NCBI GenBank assembly: GCA_029289265.1
Contig: JARFTX010000013.1
Coordinates: forward strand, 1 to 64,000
Origin: Gammaproteobacteria bacterium
GTDB lineage: Bacteria; Pseudomonadota; Gammaproteobacteria; Burkholderiales; Rhodocyclaceae
Length of the DNA stretch: 64,000 nucleotides
Direction: 5' to 3'
In this document: piece after piece, positions 51,401 to 62,900 of the stretch
Layout of the letters: each line of letters starts with the position of its first letter
Position numbering within the stretch: position 1 is the first letter of the stretch
The notes under the pieces: model-generated
Seen by the model: the letters and a program-made list of their open reading frames with translations, nothing else
What the model was told of the DNA's origin: nothing
Database searches by the model: none
Program-made: the position numbers and the translations under genes

Positions 51401-52534
51401 TCAGCGCCGGATGCGCGCAACGCGCAGATCGGCCGTGGACATGTCGCCCGGCAGCTGGATCGAGCCGATCTTCGCCAGGCTGGCCGAGTCGTGGATCGAG
51501 ATGTCGTTGCCGGCGCCGCCGATGAAGAGCTTGCTGCCGTCCCCCGAGATGTTGATCGCGTAGTAGGTGTGATCGAGCGGCTCGACCGCGAGCGTCTCCT
51601 TCTTCGCGACGTCGTGGCGCGACACGGTATTGAACGCGCCGTAGAGAATGTTCCGGTCGTTCGGGTCGCTCACCATCGTGAAGATGATGAACTCGAGCGG
51701 AAAGATCTCCATCTGCTCGGCCCGGCCGGTGGCGAGATCGACGCGCGAGAAGCCCCACCACCATTCGGCGGCGTCGAAGTCCCACTCCTCGCTTTCGAAG
51801 CGGGCCGTCACGTAGGGCATGATGTACTCGTTCACGTGCTCGCCCTGCGAGTGCATCGCAAAGGCATCCGGCGGCAGCCACAGCGGGCCGCGGTCCCAGT
51901 TGGCGAGCGCGGTCACGACGCGGGTCGCGCCCGTGCGCGGGTCGATCGCCTCGACGTCGGCGCCGCCGAGGATCACCTCGCCGGTGGCCGTGGCGGCGAT
52001 CTTGGTGATCCGCCGGTTCACCGGGAAGGTGCGCGCCGGCTGCGCGTTCAGCCCGTCGGCGATGTTGTAGACGGCCAGTTGCGGCTGCAGCACCTCGAGC
52101 CGGTCGGGCAGGTGACGCACCGGGTTCTGCACGGTGTAGAGCTCGCGCCCGTCGACGCTGACGGCGACCGACTGGAAGGTCTTGACCCGGATGTCGCCGC
52201 CCGACTGGATCGCCGAGAACACCACCTCGCAGGTCTCGATGTCGATGCCGTAGACGTCTTCCCACATGTTGCTCAGCACGAACGCGGTGCGCCCGTCGGG
52301 CGAGGGCGCAATCGAGCCCGAGCCGAACTTGCCGGGGATGTCGCAGCTGCGCAGGATGGCATGCGCCTGCATGTCCATGACCTGAAGCTGGCCGGGCCGG
52401 GTCACGGTCAGCAGGTACTCGTCGGTGACGCCGGCGGTCGGCGCCATCGTCTTCGTCGCGCAGCCCGCGGCGAGCACCGCGGCGCCGAGCAGGCCCGCCA
52501 GCGCGGCGGTGCGGTGTGGCTTGATCGAACTCAT
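51401..52534 (-). CDS. qhpB: Quinohemoprotein amine dehydrogenase beta subunit
   Basis: The 377-residue seven-blade beta-propeller sits against the gamma subunit at the active site. Repeats include YLLTVTRPGQLQVMDM and AINISGDGSKLFIGGAG, and WWWGFSRVDLATGRAEQM is typical. The N-terminus has a signal sequence that ends in LAAGCATK, a lipobox, so this copy may be lipid-anchored. It starts 14 bases after the qhpC stop. Confidence 0.93.
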   Translation of the reverse strand: MSSIKPHRTAALAGLLGAAVLAAGCATKTMAPTAGVTDEYLLTVTRPGQLQVMDMQAHAILRSCDIPGKFGSGSIAPSPDGRTAFVLSNMWEDVYGIDIETCEVVFSAIQSGGDIRVKTFQSVAVSVDGRELYTVQNPVRHLPDRLEVLQPQLAVYNIADGLNAQPARTFPVNRRITKIAATATGEVILGGADVEAIDPRTGATRVVTALANWDRGPLWLPPDAFAMHSQGEHVNEYIMPYVTARFESEEWDFDAAEWWWGFSRVDLATGRAEQMEIFPLEFIIFTMVSDPNDRNILYGAFNTVSRHDVAKKETLAVEPLDHTYYAINISGDGSKLFIGGAGNDISIHDSASLAKIGSIQLPGDMSTADLRVARIRR

Positions 52535-52548
52535 GAACAGCGCCCCCG

Positions 52549-52872
52549 TCAGTCGTTGTCTTCGAAAATGCCGTCGAGCTTGCGCCAGTCCTGGTCGGCC
52601 CGGTCGGCGCCCTGGCCCCAGTCGGGATAACGGCTCATCGTGTCCGGCACCTGGGCCGGCCACCAGCACGAGTCCGCGCAGCCGTAAAGGTCCGCCTCCA
52701 TCGGCTGGCACAGCGAGGCCATGCCGCCGAAGGGGTCGATCTCCCAGCCCGGATCGACGGTGGCGGTGCAGCCGACCACGGTCTGCATCGCGACCACCTC
52801 GTCGACCTCGGCCTGGCTCGCCGCCTCGTCGATTCGCTTCGCCTTCTTGTTCAGTGGCTTCAGGTGTTTCAT
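52549..52872 (-). CDS. qhpC: Quinohemoprotein amine dehydrogenase gamma subunit (CTQ-bearing)
   Basis: The 107-residue peptide has a 28-residue leader. Numbered from residue 29, every residue used in the crosslinks of known QHNDH is present: Cys7-Glu16, Cys27-Asp33, Cys41-Asp49 and the CTQ pair Cys37-Trp43 (precursor C35, E44, C55, D61, C69, D77, C65, W71). It is the substrate of QhpD, then of QhpE and QhpF. GAGGAG inside the end of qhpD serves its start, which directly abuts the qhpD stop. Confidence 0.96.
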   Translation of the reverse strand: MKHLKPLNKKAKRIDEAASQAEVDEVVAMQTVVGCTATVDPGWEIDPFGGMASLCQPMEADLYGCADSCWWPAQVPDTMSRYPDWGQGADRADQDWRKLDGIFEDND

Positions 52873-54306
52873 TCAGGCACTCCTCCTCGGAGAAACGTGG
52901 GCGGCAAAGAACCCGGGGTTGCCGGCGAGGATGCGCGCATAGACCTCGATGCCGAAGCCGATCCAGTCGCGCAGCAGCTCGCAGTAGTGGTAGGACGGCC
53001 GGGTCGCGTCGCCGTACTTCGCATAGCTTTCGTGGTAGCACCCGCCCGAGCAGATGTTGCGGATGCGGCAGGTGCTGCAGCCGGTGTCGCTGCGGTCGAG
53101 CCGCCGCGCCAGGAAGGACGCGAGGCGCGGCTTGTCGAGGCCGGCCTCGACGCTGCCGAAGGTGGGCAGGGCCGAACCCGTGAAGCGGTGGCACAGGTTG
53201 AGGCCGCCGTCCTTGTCGACCGCCAGCAGCGCCACCCCGGCGCCGCAGGGCAGCTGCTTGCGGTTGCCCTCGTGCAGGTCGCCCAGCAGCTGGTGCAGGT
53301 TGGCGAAGCCGAGGCTCCGTCCGCCGAGCGCCGCGTCGAGATAGCGCCCGCCCAGCCGCTTGAGGCCGGCGAAGACCTCGGCCAGCTCGTCCGGCGGCAG
53401 GTTGAACGCCGCGATGTCACCCGAGGTGACCGGACCGAAGCCGACCTCGCGGAAGCCGACCTCGCCGTGCAGGTGATCGAAGATGCGCTGGACGTCGGTG
53501 AGTCCGTGCGTGAGCGTGACGCGGCAGCCGACCGGGCGCGAGCGGTAGCGCGCGAGCAGCATGTCCACCTTGCGCCGCACCGCGTCGTAGGTCCCGCGCC
53601 CGCCGACGGTGAGGCGGTTGCGGTCGTGCATCGCCTTCGGCCCGTCCATCGACACCGTGAGCCCGAAGCGGTGGGCGTCGAACCAGTCGACGAGTTCCTC
53701 GCTCAGCAGCGTCGCGTTGGTCGTCAGGGTGAAGTCGACCGTGGCGCCGTGGCGGGCGAAGCGCGACGTGCAATACTCGACGACCTCGCGGATCAGCCCC
53801 ATGTTGGAGAGCGGTTCGCCGCCGAAGAACACGATGCTGTAGCGCGGTTGATCGGGCGACTCGCGCAGCAACATCTCGACCGCCTTCGTCGCCGTCTCCA
53901 GCGTCATCCGGCCGCCTTTTGCGGGCGTGGTCAGGTCTTCCTTGTAGCAGTAGGTGCAGCTCAGGTTGCAGCCGGTGTTCACGTTGAGCACCAGCGTCGT
54001 GAGCGGAAACCGGGTCACCGCACGGGGCACCGGGTTGATGCTGGCCTCGGACTCGTGGTCGACCACCAGGTCGAGTGCGCGCAACTCGTCGAGCGCCTCG
54101 GCGATCGCCTCGGACGGATGCGTCGCGGCGAGCTCGGCGCGCACCGTCGCGCGGTCGACCCGCGCGTGCCGGTCCCACAGCGCGAGCAGGTCGAGACTCA
54201 CCGGATCGAGCTCGAACAGACTGCTGCTCGGCACATGGAACAGCAGCCGGCGCCCGTCGACCTCGACGGGCTGCAGGTTGGGCCGCACCAGCGTCATCGC
54301 CTGCAT
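52873..54306 (-). CDS. qhpD: Radical SAM/SPASM thioether-forming enzyme QhpD
   Basis: The 477-residue enzyme has an N-terminal PqqD-like peptide-recognition region (about 1-90), the radical SAM motif C113-NLS-C117-TY-C120, and a C-terminal SPASM cysteine set (CSTCRIRNICSGGC). It makes the three Cys-to-Asp/Glu thioether bonds in QhpC. The start at 54306 has GAGGAGG upstream and gives the usual length; an earlier start at 54336 is less likely. Confidence 0.95.
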   Translation of the reverse strand: MQAMTLVRPNLQPVEVDGRRLLFHVPSSSLFELDPVSLDLLALWDRHARVDRATVRAELAATHPSEAIAEALDELRALDLVVDHESEASINPVPRAVTRFPLTTLVLNVNTGCNLSCTYCYKEDLTTPAKGGRMTLETATKAVEMLLRESPDQPRYSIVFFGGEPLSNMGLIREVVEYCTSRFARHGATVDFTLTTNATLLSEELVDWFDAHRFGLTVSMDGPKAMHDRNRLTVGGRGTYDAVRRKVDMLLARYRSRPVGCRVTLTHGLTDVQRIFDHLHGEVGFREVGFGPVTSGDIAAFNLPPDELAEVFAGLKRLGGRYLDAALGGRSLGFANLHQLLGDLHEGNRKQLPCGAGVALLAVDKDGGLNLCHRFTGSALPTFGSVEAGLDKPRLASFLARRLDRSDTGCSTCRIRNICSGGCYHESYAKYGDATRPSYHYCELLRDWIGFGIEVYARILAGNPGFFAAHVSPRRSA

Positions 54307-54332
54307 CGTCGCCTCCTCGCGCCGTGTCCGCG

Positions 54333-55934
54333 TCAATCGAGGACGCGGCGCACGAAATCGGGCGCGGCGACGAGCAGGCTCGCGCGGCCCTCGACCGGCT
54401 CGGCCCCGCCGGCCACGGTCGCGACCACGGCGAGCCGTCCGGTGTTGCCGCCGGACATCGAGCGCTTCGGGTTCGGCCCGGCGTCGCCCGGGGTGAACAA
54501 GCCGTCCGCATCGATGCTGCCGGCGAAGACGTGATCGTCGGCCTCGGCCGCGTCGTCGTCGGCCGGCTCGATCGACCAGCTCACCGGCACCGGACCGAGC
54601 CGGATGTCGTCGTCGGTGCCGGCCTCGCCGTCAGGACCGGCCGCGTAGGCGACCGCACGATAGGCGACGCGCACCTTCTCCATCTGCGCGTCGCCCGGCC
54701 CGCCGACGCGCGCCACCGCGTTGTGCGGCAATACCTCGACGCGGGCGATGCGGTCATACACTGCCAGCATCCCGGCGCCGCGCGCCGTCCCGACGCGCAC
54801 CTCGCGCAGGCCGTTGGCGCCATCGGCGCGGGCGCGCACCACGACCCGGTCGGCGTCGCGCGACAGCACCTCGAGCACGCGCACGCCGGCACCCAGCGAG
54901 ACATTGCCGGCGAGCCGGCTGCCGACGATGGTGACGATGCCGGTCTCGCCGCGCCGCAGATGCCCCGGCAGCGCCGCGATCACCTGGCCCGTCGCGCCCT
55001 CGCGCACCGCCCGCAGCTCGCCGCCCAGCTCGCGCGCGTCGCGCCGGAACATGCGCCCCTGCATTTCGGCGCCGTCGGCGGCGGCCGCCATCACCTGGCG
55101 CATCGGCACGCCGTCGAGCTCGAGCGTGCCGCGCCATTCGTAGCCGGTGTAGACCGTCGCGCTGCCGCGGCCCGAAAGCCGGCTGCCGTCGAGGTAGCGG
55201 CCGTCGACGCGCAGGGTGTAGCCGTCCGCCGCCGAGCCCTCGGCCGTCATGCGCGCATCGAACTCGCCCTTGCCCGGCACGTGACCGACCAGCCGCCAGG
55301 ACCCCGCCAGCTCCGGCTTCACGGCCGCCTGCCAAGCGCGCCACTCGGCGCTATCGAGCGGAAAATCGGCCGCGAGCGCCGGCGCCGTCTCGTCCAGCGC
55401 GAGCTGCATCCAGGGCCGGTCGCGGGAGAGCGCGTGCAGCTCGAGCGTCGGATTCTGTCCCATATGGGTGTGCACCAGCAGCGCCCACTCCCCGGCGCTG
55501 CGCCGCTGCAGCGCGAAGCGCGCGCCCGAGTGGCAGCGCGCGCACATCTCGGCATACGGCTCGGCGACGTCCTCGACGCGATTGGTGTCCTGTTCGAGCA
55601 GGTAGCGCCACGGCTCGGCCTCGGCCGGCGCGAGCCCGCGCGTGTCGGCCAGGTGCTTGATCACCGCGCGCTTGTCCTCCGGCGGCATCGTCAGGCCGTG
55701 CATGTTCTGCATGCGGTTCATCGTCATGTGCCAGCCCTCGGGGCTCTTGCGCATCTCGTTGATGCGCGAGAGCCCGCCGCTGCCGGCGCCCTGCTCGGTG
55801 TGACAGGTCAGGCAGTAGCTGCGGAGCAGCGCCTCGCCGTCGGCGGCGCCCGCCACCGGCGGCGCCGCCAGCGCCCCGGCCAGGACGAGCGCTCCCGCCC
55901 CGAATATCGTCCGGATCGAGTAATCGTGGATCAA
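54333..55934 (-). CDS. qhpA: Quinohemoprotein amine dehydrogenase alpha subunit (diheme)
   Basis: The 533-residue periplasmic protein has a signal peptide and a two-heme cytochrome domain (C41-LTC-H45 and C131-ARC-H135), then immunoglobulin-like beta domains to the C-terminus. It takes electrons from the CTQ of the gamma subunit and passes them to soluble cytochrome c. TTG 55934 is chosen because AAGGAG lies 8 bases before it; GTG 55970 is an alternative. It is first gene of the operon; a shared direct-repeat box lies about 125 bases upstream. Confidence 0.94.
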   Translation of the reverse strand: MIHDYSIRTIFGAGALVLAGALAAPPVAGAADGEALLRSYCLTCHTEQGAGSGGLSRINEMRKSPEGWHMTMNRMQNMHGLTMPPEDKRAVIKHLADTRGLAPAEAEPWRYLLEQDTNRVEDVAEPYAEMCARCHSGARFALQRRSAGEWALLVHTHMGQNPTLELHALSRDRPWMQLALDETAPALAADFPLDSAEWRAWQAAVKPELAGSWRLVGHVPGKGEFDARMTAEGSAADGYTLRVDGRYLDGSRLSGRGSATVYTGYEWRGTLELDGVPMRQVMAAAADGAEMQGRMFRRDARELGGELRAVREGATGQVIAALPGHLRRGETGIVTIVGSRLAGNVSLGAGVRVLEVLSRDADRVVVRARADGANGLREVRVGTARGAGMLAVYDRIARVEVLPHNAVARVGGPGDAQMEKVRVAYRAVAYAAGPDGEAGTDDDIRLGPVPVSWSIEPADDDAAEADDHVFAGSIDADGLFTPGDAGPNPKRSMSGGNTGRLAVVATVAGGAEPVEGRASLLVAAPDFVRRVLD

Positions 55935-56058
55935 AGCCGTCGCTCCTTGCTGTGGATTTCGTGCAGTAACCCCGCCGTGCCGGCGCCGCGATGACTCGCA
56001 GCCCAGCCTCGAGCACGCCTCGAAAATTAGCGCCGCGCTGTAAATCAACTTGCCGCGA

Positions 56059-56087
56059 AATGTGCGAAGTTGTGCTGAGATGTAACC
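56059..56087 (-). promoter_or_regulatory. Regulator box upstream of qhpA (GGTTACA-N5-GCACAA-N4-GCACAT)
   Basis: Read on the minus strand, three 10-base-spaced words (GCACAA, GCACAT and a looser GGCAAG) follow GGTTACA. The same arrangement occurs upstream of the porin at 63443-63471, agreeing at 20 of 29 positions. Ten-base direct repeats are typical of OmpR-family binding, and an OmpR-type regulator starts at 56227. The rest of the gap 55935-56226 shows no gene. Confidence 0.55.
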
Positions 56088-56226
56088 GGTTTGCTACGTC
56101 GTGTCAGAGGGCCGACCTTCTGCAGTTGATATCCAACCGATTGAAGTCCATCATTAACGCAACCGCCGCGCGCGGGCGGCGATCTGCGCCGCAAGGCGGT
56201 TCCCGCTCGACCCGGAGAGTCCCGTG

Positions 56227-56952
56227 ATGCACCGAGATGCCAGCCGCCACCACGTCATGGTCGTCGAGGACGATCCCGTCTCGCGGGCACTGCTGGTCGG
56301 CTATCTCGACCGGGAAGGCTACCGCATCAGCGAGTCCGACCACGCCGACGATCTGGTTGGGCGCGTCGGGCGCGACGGCATCGACCTCGTGCTGCTCGAC
56401 ATCAACCTGCCGGGCAAGGACGGACTGACGCTCACGCGCGAGCTGCGCGCCGCCTCGCGGGTCGGCATCATCCTGGTCACCGCCCGCGACGACGACATCG
56501 ACCGCATCGTCGGACTCGAACTGGGCGCCGACGACTATGTGACCAAGCCGTTCAATCCGCGCGAGCTGGTGGTCCGCGTCAAGAACCTGCTGTGGCGCAT
56601 CGGCGAGAGCCGGCAGAACGGCCAGGATTGCGCCGAGCACGCCTGCTGGCGCTTCGAGGGCTGGATGCTCAACGCCCACAAGCGCCAGCTGCGCAGCCCC
56701 GATGGCGAATACGAGCGCCTGCCCCAGGGCGAGTTCAAGCTGCTGCAGACGCTGGTCACGCACCCCGGCCAGGTGCTGTCGCGCGACCAGCTCATGGACG
56801 CCATCCACGACCGCGAGTGGACCCCCAACGACCGCTCGATCGACGTGCTGATCGGCCGCCTGCGGCGCAAGCTCGGCGACAGCCCGGCCGCGCCGCACTT
56901 CATCCTCACCGCCCACGGCGCCGGCTACATCTTCGCCGGCGAGCTGGACTGA
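56227..56952 (+). CDS. OmpR-family response regulator
   Basis: The 241-residue regulator has a receiver domain (VVEDDPVSR, phospho-Asp in [10 protein letters not shown], Lys in YVTKPFNP) and a winged-helix output domain ([46 protein letters not shown]). It is similar in build to TorR/ArcA. GTG 56224 directly before the ATG is an alternative start. It is divergent from qhpA and 4 bases upstream of the hybrid kinase that should phosphorylate it. Confidence 0.92.
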   Translation: MHRDASRHHVMVVEDDPVSRALLVGYLDREGYRISESDHADDLVGRVGRDGIDLVLLDINLPGKDGLTLTRELRAASRVGIILVTARDDDIDRIVGLELGADDYVTKPFNPRELVVRVKNLLWRIGESRQNGQDCAEHACWRFEGWMLNAHKRQLRSPDGEYERLPQGEFKLLQTLVTHPGQVLSRDQLMDAIHDREWTPNDRSIDVLIGRLRRKLGDSPAAPHFILTAHGAGYIFAGELD

Positions 56953-56956
56953 GGCG

Positions 56957-59900
56957 ATGGGCGCCGACGGCGCCCTGCGCGTGCTCAAGCGCCTGCATCA
57001 GGGGCGCGACTGCACGATCAGCCGCATGCAGCCGGCCGGCGGCGGAGAGCCCGTCGTCCTCAAGCAGGTGCACCGCGCCGCCTGCGGCGACGAACGCCTG
57101 AGCCGCCTGCAGCACGAGTACGAGATGCTGCGCGCGCTCGAGCTGCCCGGCATCGTGCGCGTGCTCGACCTGCTCGAACTCGAGCGCGGCCCGGCCATCG
57201 TCTTTGCCGACCACGGCGGGCGCTCGCTTCGCCAGCTCATGCGCGCGCCGGATCTCGACTGGCCCGACTGGCTCGCCCTGATGGCGCGCGTCGCCGAGGT
57301 GCTGGGGCGGCTGCACGAGGCGCGCATCGTGCACAAGCAGCTGCGCCCCGACCACATCCTGGTGAATCTCGACAGCGGCGCACCGCAGCTCATCGACTTC
57401 TCGCTCGCGACCCGGCTCGCCCGCGAACAGGCGAGCTGGGACACGCCGCAGCTCGCCCCCGACAGCCTCCCCTACATCGCGCCCGAGCAGACCGGGCGCA
57501 TCAACCGCGCAATCGACTATCGCAGCGACTACTACGGGCTGGGCGCGACGCTCTACGAGCTGCTCACCGGACACCCGCCGTTCGCCGGCGAGCAATGCCT
57601 GGAGCTGGTGCATTGCCACATCGCCAAGGCCCCGCGCCCGCCCCACCTGATCAACCGCACCCTGCCCGAGATGGTCTCGGCGATCGTCCTCAGGCTGCTC
57701 GCCAAGGACGCCGCCGACCGCTACCAGTCGGCCGCGGCCATCGCCCACGACCTGCAGCGCTGCGTCGAGCTGTGGCGGCGCGACCGCACGATCGCGCCGT
57801 TCCGCGTCGCCGAACGCGACGTACCGGCACGCTTCCAGATCCCCCAGCGCCTGTACGGGCGCGAGCGGCTGCTGCAGCGGCTGCGCGCGCGCATCGACGA
57901 CTGCGCCGGCGGCGGCCAGGCGCTGGCGCTGATCAGCGGCTACACCGGTGTCGGCAAGTCGAGCCTCGTGCACGAACTGCGGCACGACATCGACGGCCGC
58001 GGCGGCCTCTTCAGCAGCGGCAAGTTCGACCAGTACCGGCGCAATCGCCCGTATTTCGCGCTTCTGCAAGCGCTGCAGGGGCTCATCCGGCAGCGTCTCA
58101 CGCAGCCCGAGGCGGCGGTCGCGGCCTGGCGCGCGCGCCTCGCCGAGGCGCTGGGCGGGCAGGCCGGGACGCTGCTGCGGCTCCTGCCCGATCTCGCCCT
58201 GGTGCTCGGCGAGCCGGGCGAGGCGGCGGGCCACACGCCGCTCGCCGAGCCGGCGCGCTTCCGGCTATTCACCCGGCTGCTGGGAGCGACCGTGGAGGCC
58301 GGGCGGCCGCTCGTGCTGTTTCTGGACGATCTGCAGTGGGCCGATCTCGCCTCCCTGCAACTGGTCGAGGCGCTCGCCCGCAGCCCCGACCTGCCGCACG
58401 TCCTGCTGATCGCCAGCTATCGCGGGGAGGACCTGCACACCGTCCATCCGCTCGCGGCGACCCTGGAACGGCTGCGCGAGGCGCCGCTCCCGCTCGAAGA
58501 GCACGCGCTCGCGCCTCTCGGCGTCGCCGACATCGCCAGCCTGCTTGCCGATGCGCTCCACCGCGACGCGCGCAGCTGCGACGCCCTGGCCTTGATCTGC
58601 CACCGCAAGACCGACGGCAACCCGTTCTTCCTCAACGAATTTCTCAACTCGCTCTACGAGGACGGCCTGATCCGCCTGCGCGGCGAGGCGTGGGACTGGG
58701 ACGAGCCGGCGATCGCCGCGCGCGAGATCTCCGCGGGCGTGGTGTCGCTGATGGTGGGCCGCATCCGGCGCCTGCCGCCCGGCACGCAGCGCATCCTGCC
58801 GATCGCGGCCTGCCTCGGCGCGACCTTCAACCTGCGCACGCTCTCGCTCGCGAATGAGGCGACCGCGGCGCAGACCGCCGAGGACCTCTGGCCGGCCCTC
58901 ACCGAGGGCCTGGTGGTGCCCCTCGACGACGCCTACCGCCTCACCCGCAACGTCGACCCGCGCCAGGTGCGCTACCGCTTCGTCCATGACCGCGTGCAGC
59001 AGGCGGCCTACTCGGTGATCGGGGAGTCGGAGCTCGAAGCGCTGCACCTGCGCATCGGCCGGCTGCTGCAGCAAAGCCTGGAGCCGGCCGAGGTCGAGCA
59101 GCGGGTGTTCGAGATCGCCGGCCACCTCAACCTTGCGAGGGGACTGATCCGCGATCCGGCCGAACGCATCGCGCTGGCGCGCCTCAACCTCGCCGCGGGC
59201 CAGCGGGCGCGCGAGTCGGCGGCCTTCGACTCGGCGCTCGACTGCCTGCAGTCCGGCCTGGAGATGCTGCCCGCGAGTGCCTGGGACGAATGCCGCGAGC
59301 TCGCACTCGGGCTGCACGTCGCCGCGGCCGAAGCCGCCGCCATCAAGGGCGATTTCGCGCTGATGGAGCACCTGCTCGATGCCGTCGACCGGCATGGGCC
59401 CAGCCTCCTCGAGCGCGTCCGGCCCTTCGAGCTGCGCATCCACGCCCACATCGCGCACAACCGCTTCGCCGACGCGCTGACGGTCGCGCTCGAAGTGCTC
59501 GCACTGCTCGGCGTCTCGCTGCCGGCACGGCCGGGGCGGCTGCGCATCGCCGCCGACCTGCTGCGCACCCAGGCGCTGGTGCGGCGCACCCCGGCCGAGC
59601 GCATCCACGCCGCGCCGCCGATGACCGACCCGCACACGCTCGCGGCGCTGCGCGTGCTGTCCTCGATGTTCGGCATCGTCAAGTTCTCGAGCTCGGCGCT
59701 GCGCCCGCTGGTGATGGCGCGCGAGGTCGAGCTGACCATCCGCCACGGCTTCACCGAGTCGGCCGCGTCGGCGCTTGCCGGCTACGGCGGCGTCCTGTGC
59801 GGCCAGTTCGGAGCCATCGACGAGGGCTACCGGCTCGGACGCATCGGGCTCGAGCTCGAGGAGCGCCGCCCCTCGCGCACGACCCGCCACAAGACGCTGA

Positions 59901-62900
59901 CGCTGTTCAACACCTACGTGCGCCATTACAAGGAGCCGCTCGGCGCAAGCCTCGACGCCCTGCTCGATGCCCACCGGCTCGCCCTCGACGCCGGCGACAT
60001 GGAGTACGCGGCCTACAGCCTCGCTGCCCACATCCAGTACTCGTTCGCGCTCGCGCGCAACCTCGCCGAGTTTCAGCCCCGGCTCGAGCGCGACCTCGCC
60101 CAGCTCCGCCAGACCGGCCAGAAGCAGTCGCTCCAGTACTCGATCATGACGCTGCAGTGCGTCGCCAACCTGCGCGGTCGCTGCCGCGATCCGCTTGCCC
60201 TCGACGGCGAGTTCTACGACGAGGCGGCGATGCGCGCCGAGCACGAGCGCGAGAACCACCGCACCGCGATCTGCCTGCACCATTTCTACAAGGCGCTGCT
60301 CGCCTTCGCCTTCGCCGATTACGAGGCGGCGCGCGCCCAGTGCGCCGAAGGCATGCCGTACCTGCCCTACGTCTCCGGGACCTTCACGATCGGCTGGTTC
60401 CAGGGGCTGCAAGCCCTGGCGATCCTCGCCTGCCCGGTGGCGCCGAGCGCGGCCGAGCGGCGGCGCAGGATGGCGACGGTGCGGCGCGCGCTGCGGCACA
60501 CGGCACGCTGGGCACGCCACTGCCCGCACAACCACGAGCACCGCCTGCTGCTGATGCGCGCCGAGCTGCTGCGCGTGCGCGGCCGACCGCAGGCGGCCAT
60601 GGACTTGTACGAACAGGCCGTCGAGCTCGCCCACGCGCGCGGCTTCCTGCTCGAAGCGGCGCTCGGCGCCGAACGCGCGGCGAGCTTTTATCGCGACTGG
60701 GACAAGCCCAGGCTCGCCGGCGCCTGGCTCGACGATGCCGGCCAGCGCTACCGGCTGCTCGGCGCTCGCGCCAAGCTCGACCAGTTGCGCCGCGACCACG
60801 ACCTCTCCCTCGACGACGCCACCGACATCGCGCCGGGCGCGCTGGAGGCCGGCGAAGCGGCCTCGGCGCGCGGCGCCTCGCAAAGCAATCAGGCCTTCGA
60901 CATCGGCTCGGTGATCAAGGCCTCGCAGGCGATCTCGGACGAGATCGTCCTCGAGCGCCTGCTCGGCCGCCTGATGCAGCTCGCGCTCGCCAACGCCGGG
61001 GCGCAGCGCGGCACCCTGGTCCTGGAGCGCGCCGGCCGCTATGCCATCGAGATCGAGGCCGACCTCGACACGCCGCACCGCCCGCTCGCCTCGCTCGCCC
61101 TCGAGGACGGCAGCGGACACCTGCCGGTCAGTGTCGTCAACTACGTCGTGCGCACCCGCGAGGCGGTCGTCCTGGGCGACGCGACGCAGCAGCCGATGTT
61201 CGCCCAGGACGCCTACATCCGCGCCCACCGGCCGCGCTCGCTGCTGTGCATGCCGATGCTCTACCACGGCCACCTGACCGCCGTGATGTATCTCGAACAC
61301 CGCGAGAGCCGCGACATCTTCGACGCCGAGCGGCTCAAGACGCTGCAGATCCTCGCCGCCCAGGCAGCCATCTCGATCGAGAACGCCAAGCTCTACGAGA
61401 GCCTGCAGCGCTCCGAGAGCGAGTACCGTTCGCTCTTCGAGAACGCGATCGAGGGCATCTTCCGTGTCGACGCCCAAGGCGCCTTCATCTCCGCCAATCC
61501 GGCGCTGGTGGGCCTGCTCGGCTATGACTCGGCCGATGCGTTTCTCGCCTCGGTGACCCAGGTCGGCAGCCAGTGCTTCGTCGACCCGGCCGACATGCGC
61601 CGCCTGCTCGGCAAGCTCAACATGAACCAGCACGTCGCCGGCTTCGAAACGCGCTGGCGGCGGCGCGACGGCACGGCCATCCACGTCTCGATCTCGGCGC
61701 GGCGGGTGCTCGACGGCGATCGCCGCCTGCTCTTCTACGAGGGCTCGCTCACCGACGTGAGCGAGCGCAAGGCAAAGGAACAGGCCGAGCTCGCGCGCGA
61801 GAAGGCCGAGGCCGCGAGCCAGGCCAAGAGCCAGTTCCTCGCCACCATGAGCCACGAGATCCGCACGCCGATGAACGGCATCCTCGGCATGGCCCAGCTG
61901 GTGCTGCGCAACGGACTCGACCCCGAGCAGCAGCGTCGCGTCGAAGCGATCTACCAGTCGGGCCGGCATCTGTTGGCGATCCTCAACGACGTGCTCGACT
62001 TCACCAAGATCGAGGCCGGACAGCTCGAGATCGAATGCCGCCCGTTCTCGATTCGCGACGTGATCGGGGACCTGCAGCCGATGCTGCAGTCGGTCGCGCA
62101 GGAGCGCGGGCTGGGCTTCTCGGTCCATGTGCCGGCCGACCTGCCGCCGGCCGTCATGGGCGATCGCCGCGCCCTCAGCCAGGTCCTGCTCAACCTCGCC
62201 AGCAACGCCCTGAAATTCACGCCGCGGGGCCACATCGCCCTGCGCGCCCGAGTTCTGACTGCGGCCGACGGTCAGGCGCGACTGCGCTTCGAGGTCGAGG
62301 ACACCGGAATCGGCATCGCCGCCGACGCACACGAGCGCATCTTCGAGCACTTCAGCCAGGCCGACAGTTCGATCACCCGGCGCTTCGGGGGCACCGGCCT
62401 GGGGCTGTCGATCTGCCGCCGCCTGGTCGAGGCCCAGGGCGGGCGGATCGGCCTTTCGAGCACGCCGGGGCGCGGCTCGCTGTTCTGGTTCGAGCTGGAC
62501 TATCCGGTCGCCGCGGCCGTTGCCACGACCTCGCCCCAGCACCCGGCCGTGTCGTGCCGCCCGCTGGCGATCCTGCTGGTCGAGGACACCGAGATCAATC
62601 AGCAGGTCACCCGCGATTTGCTGGAGGGCGAGGGCCACGCGGTGGCGATCGCCGGCGACGGCCACACCGCCCTCGCCCTGCACGCCGCCCGCGACTTCGA
62701 CGTCGTGCTGATGGACATCCACCTGCCCGAGATGGACGGCCTCGAGACCACCCGCCGCATGCGCCGCCACCCCGATCCGCGCAAGGCGGCCGTGCGCATC
62801 GTCGCCCTTACCGCCTCGCTGACGCACGGCGAGATCGAGCGCTATCGCGCCGCCGGCATCGACGCGGTGGTCGGCAAGCCCATCCAGTTCGACGAGCTGG

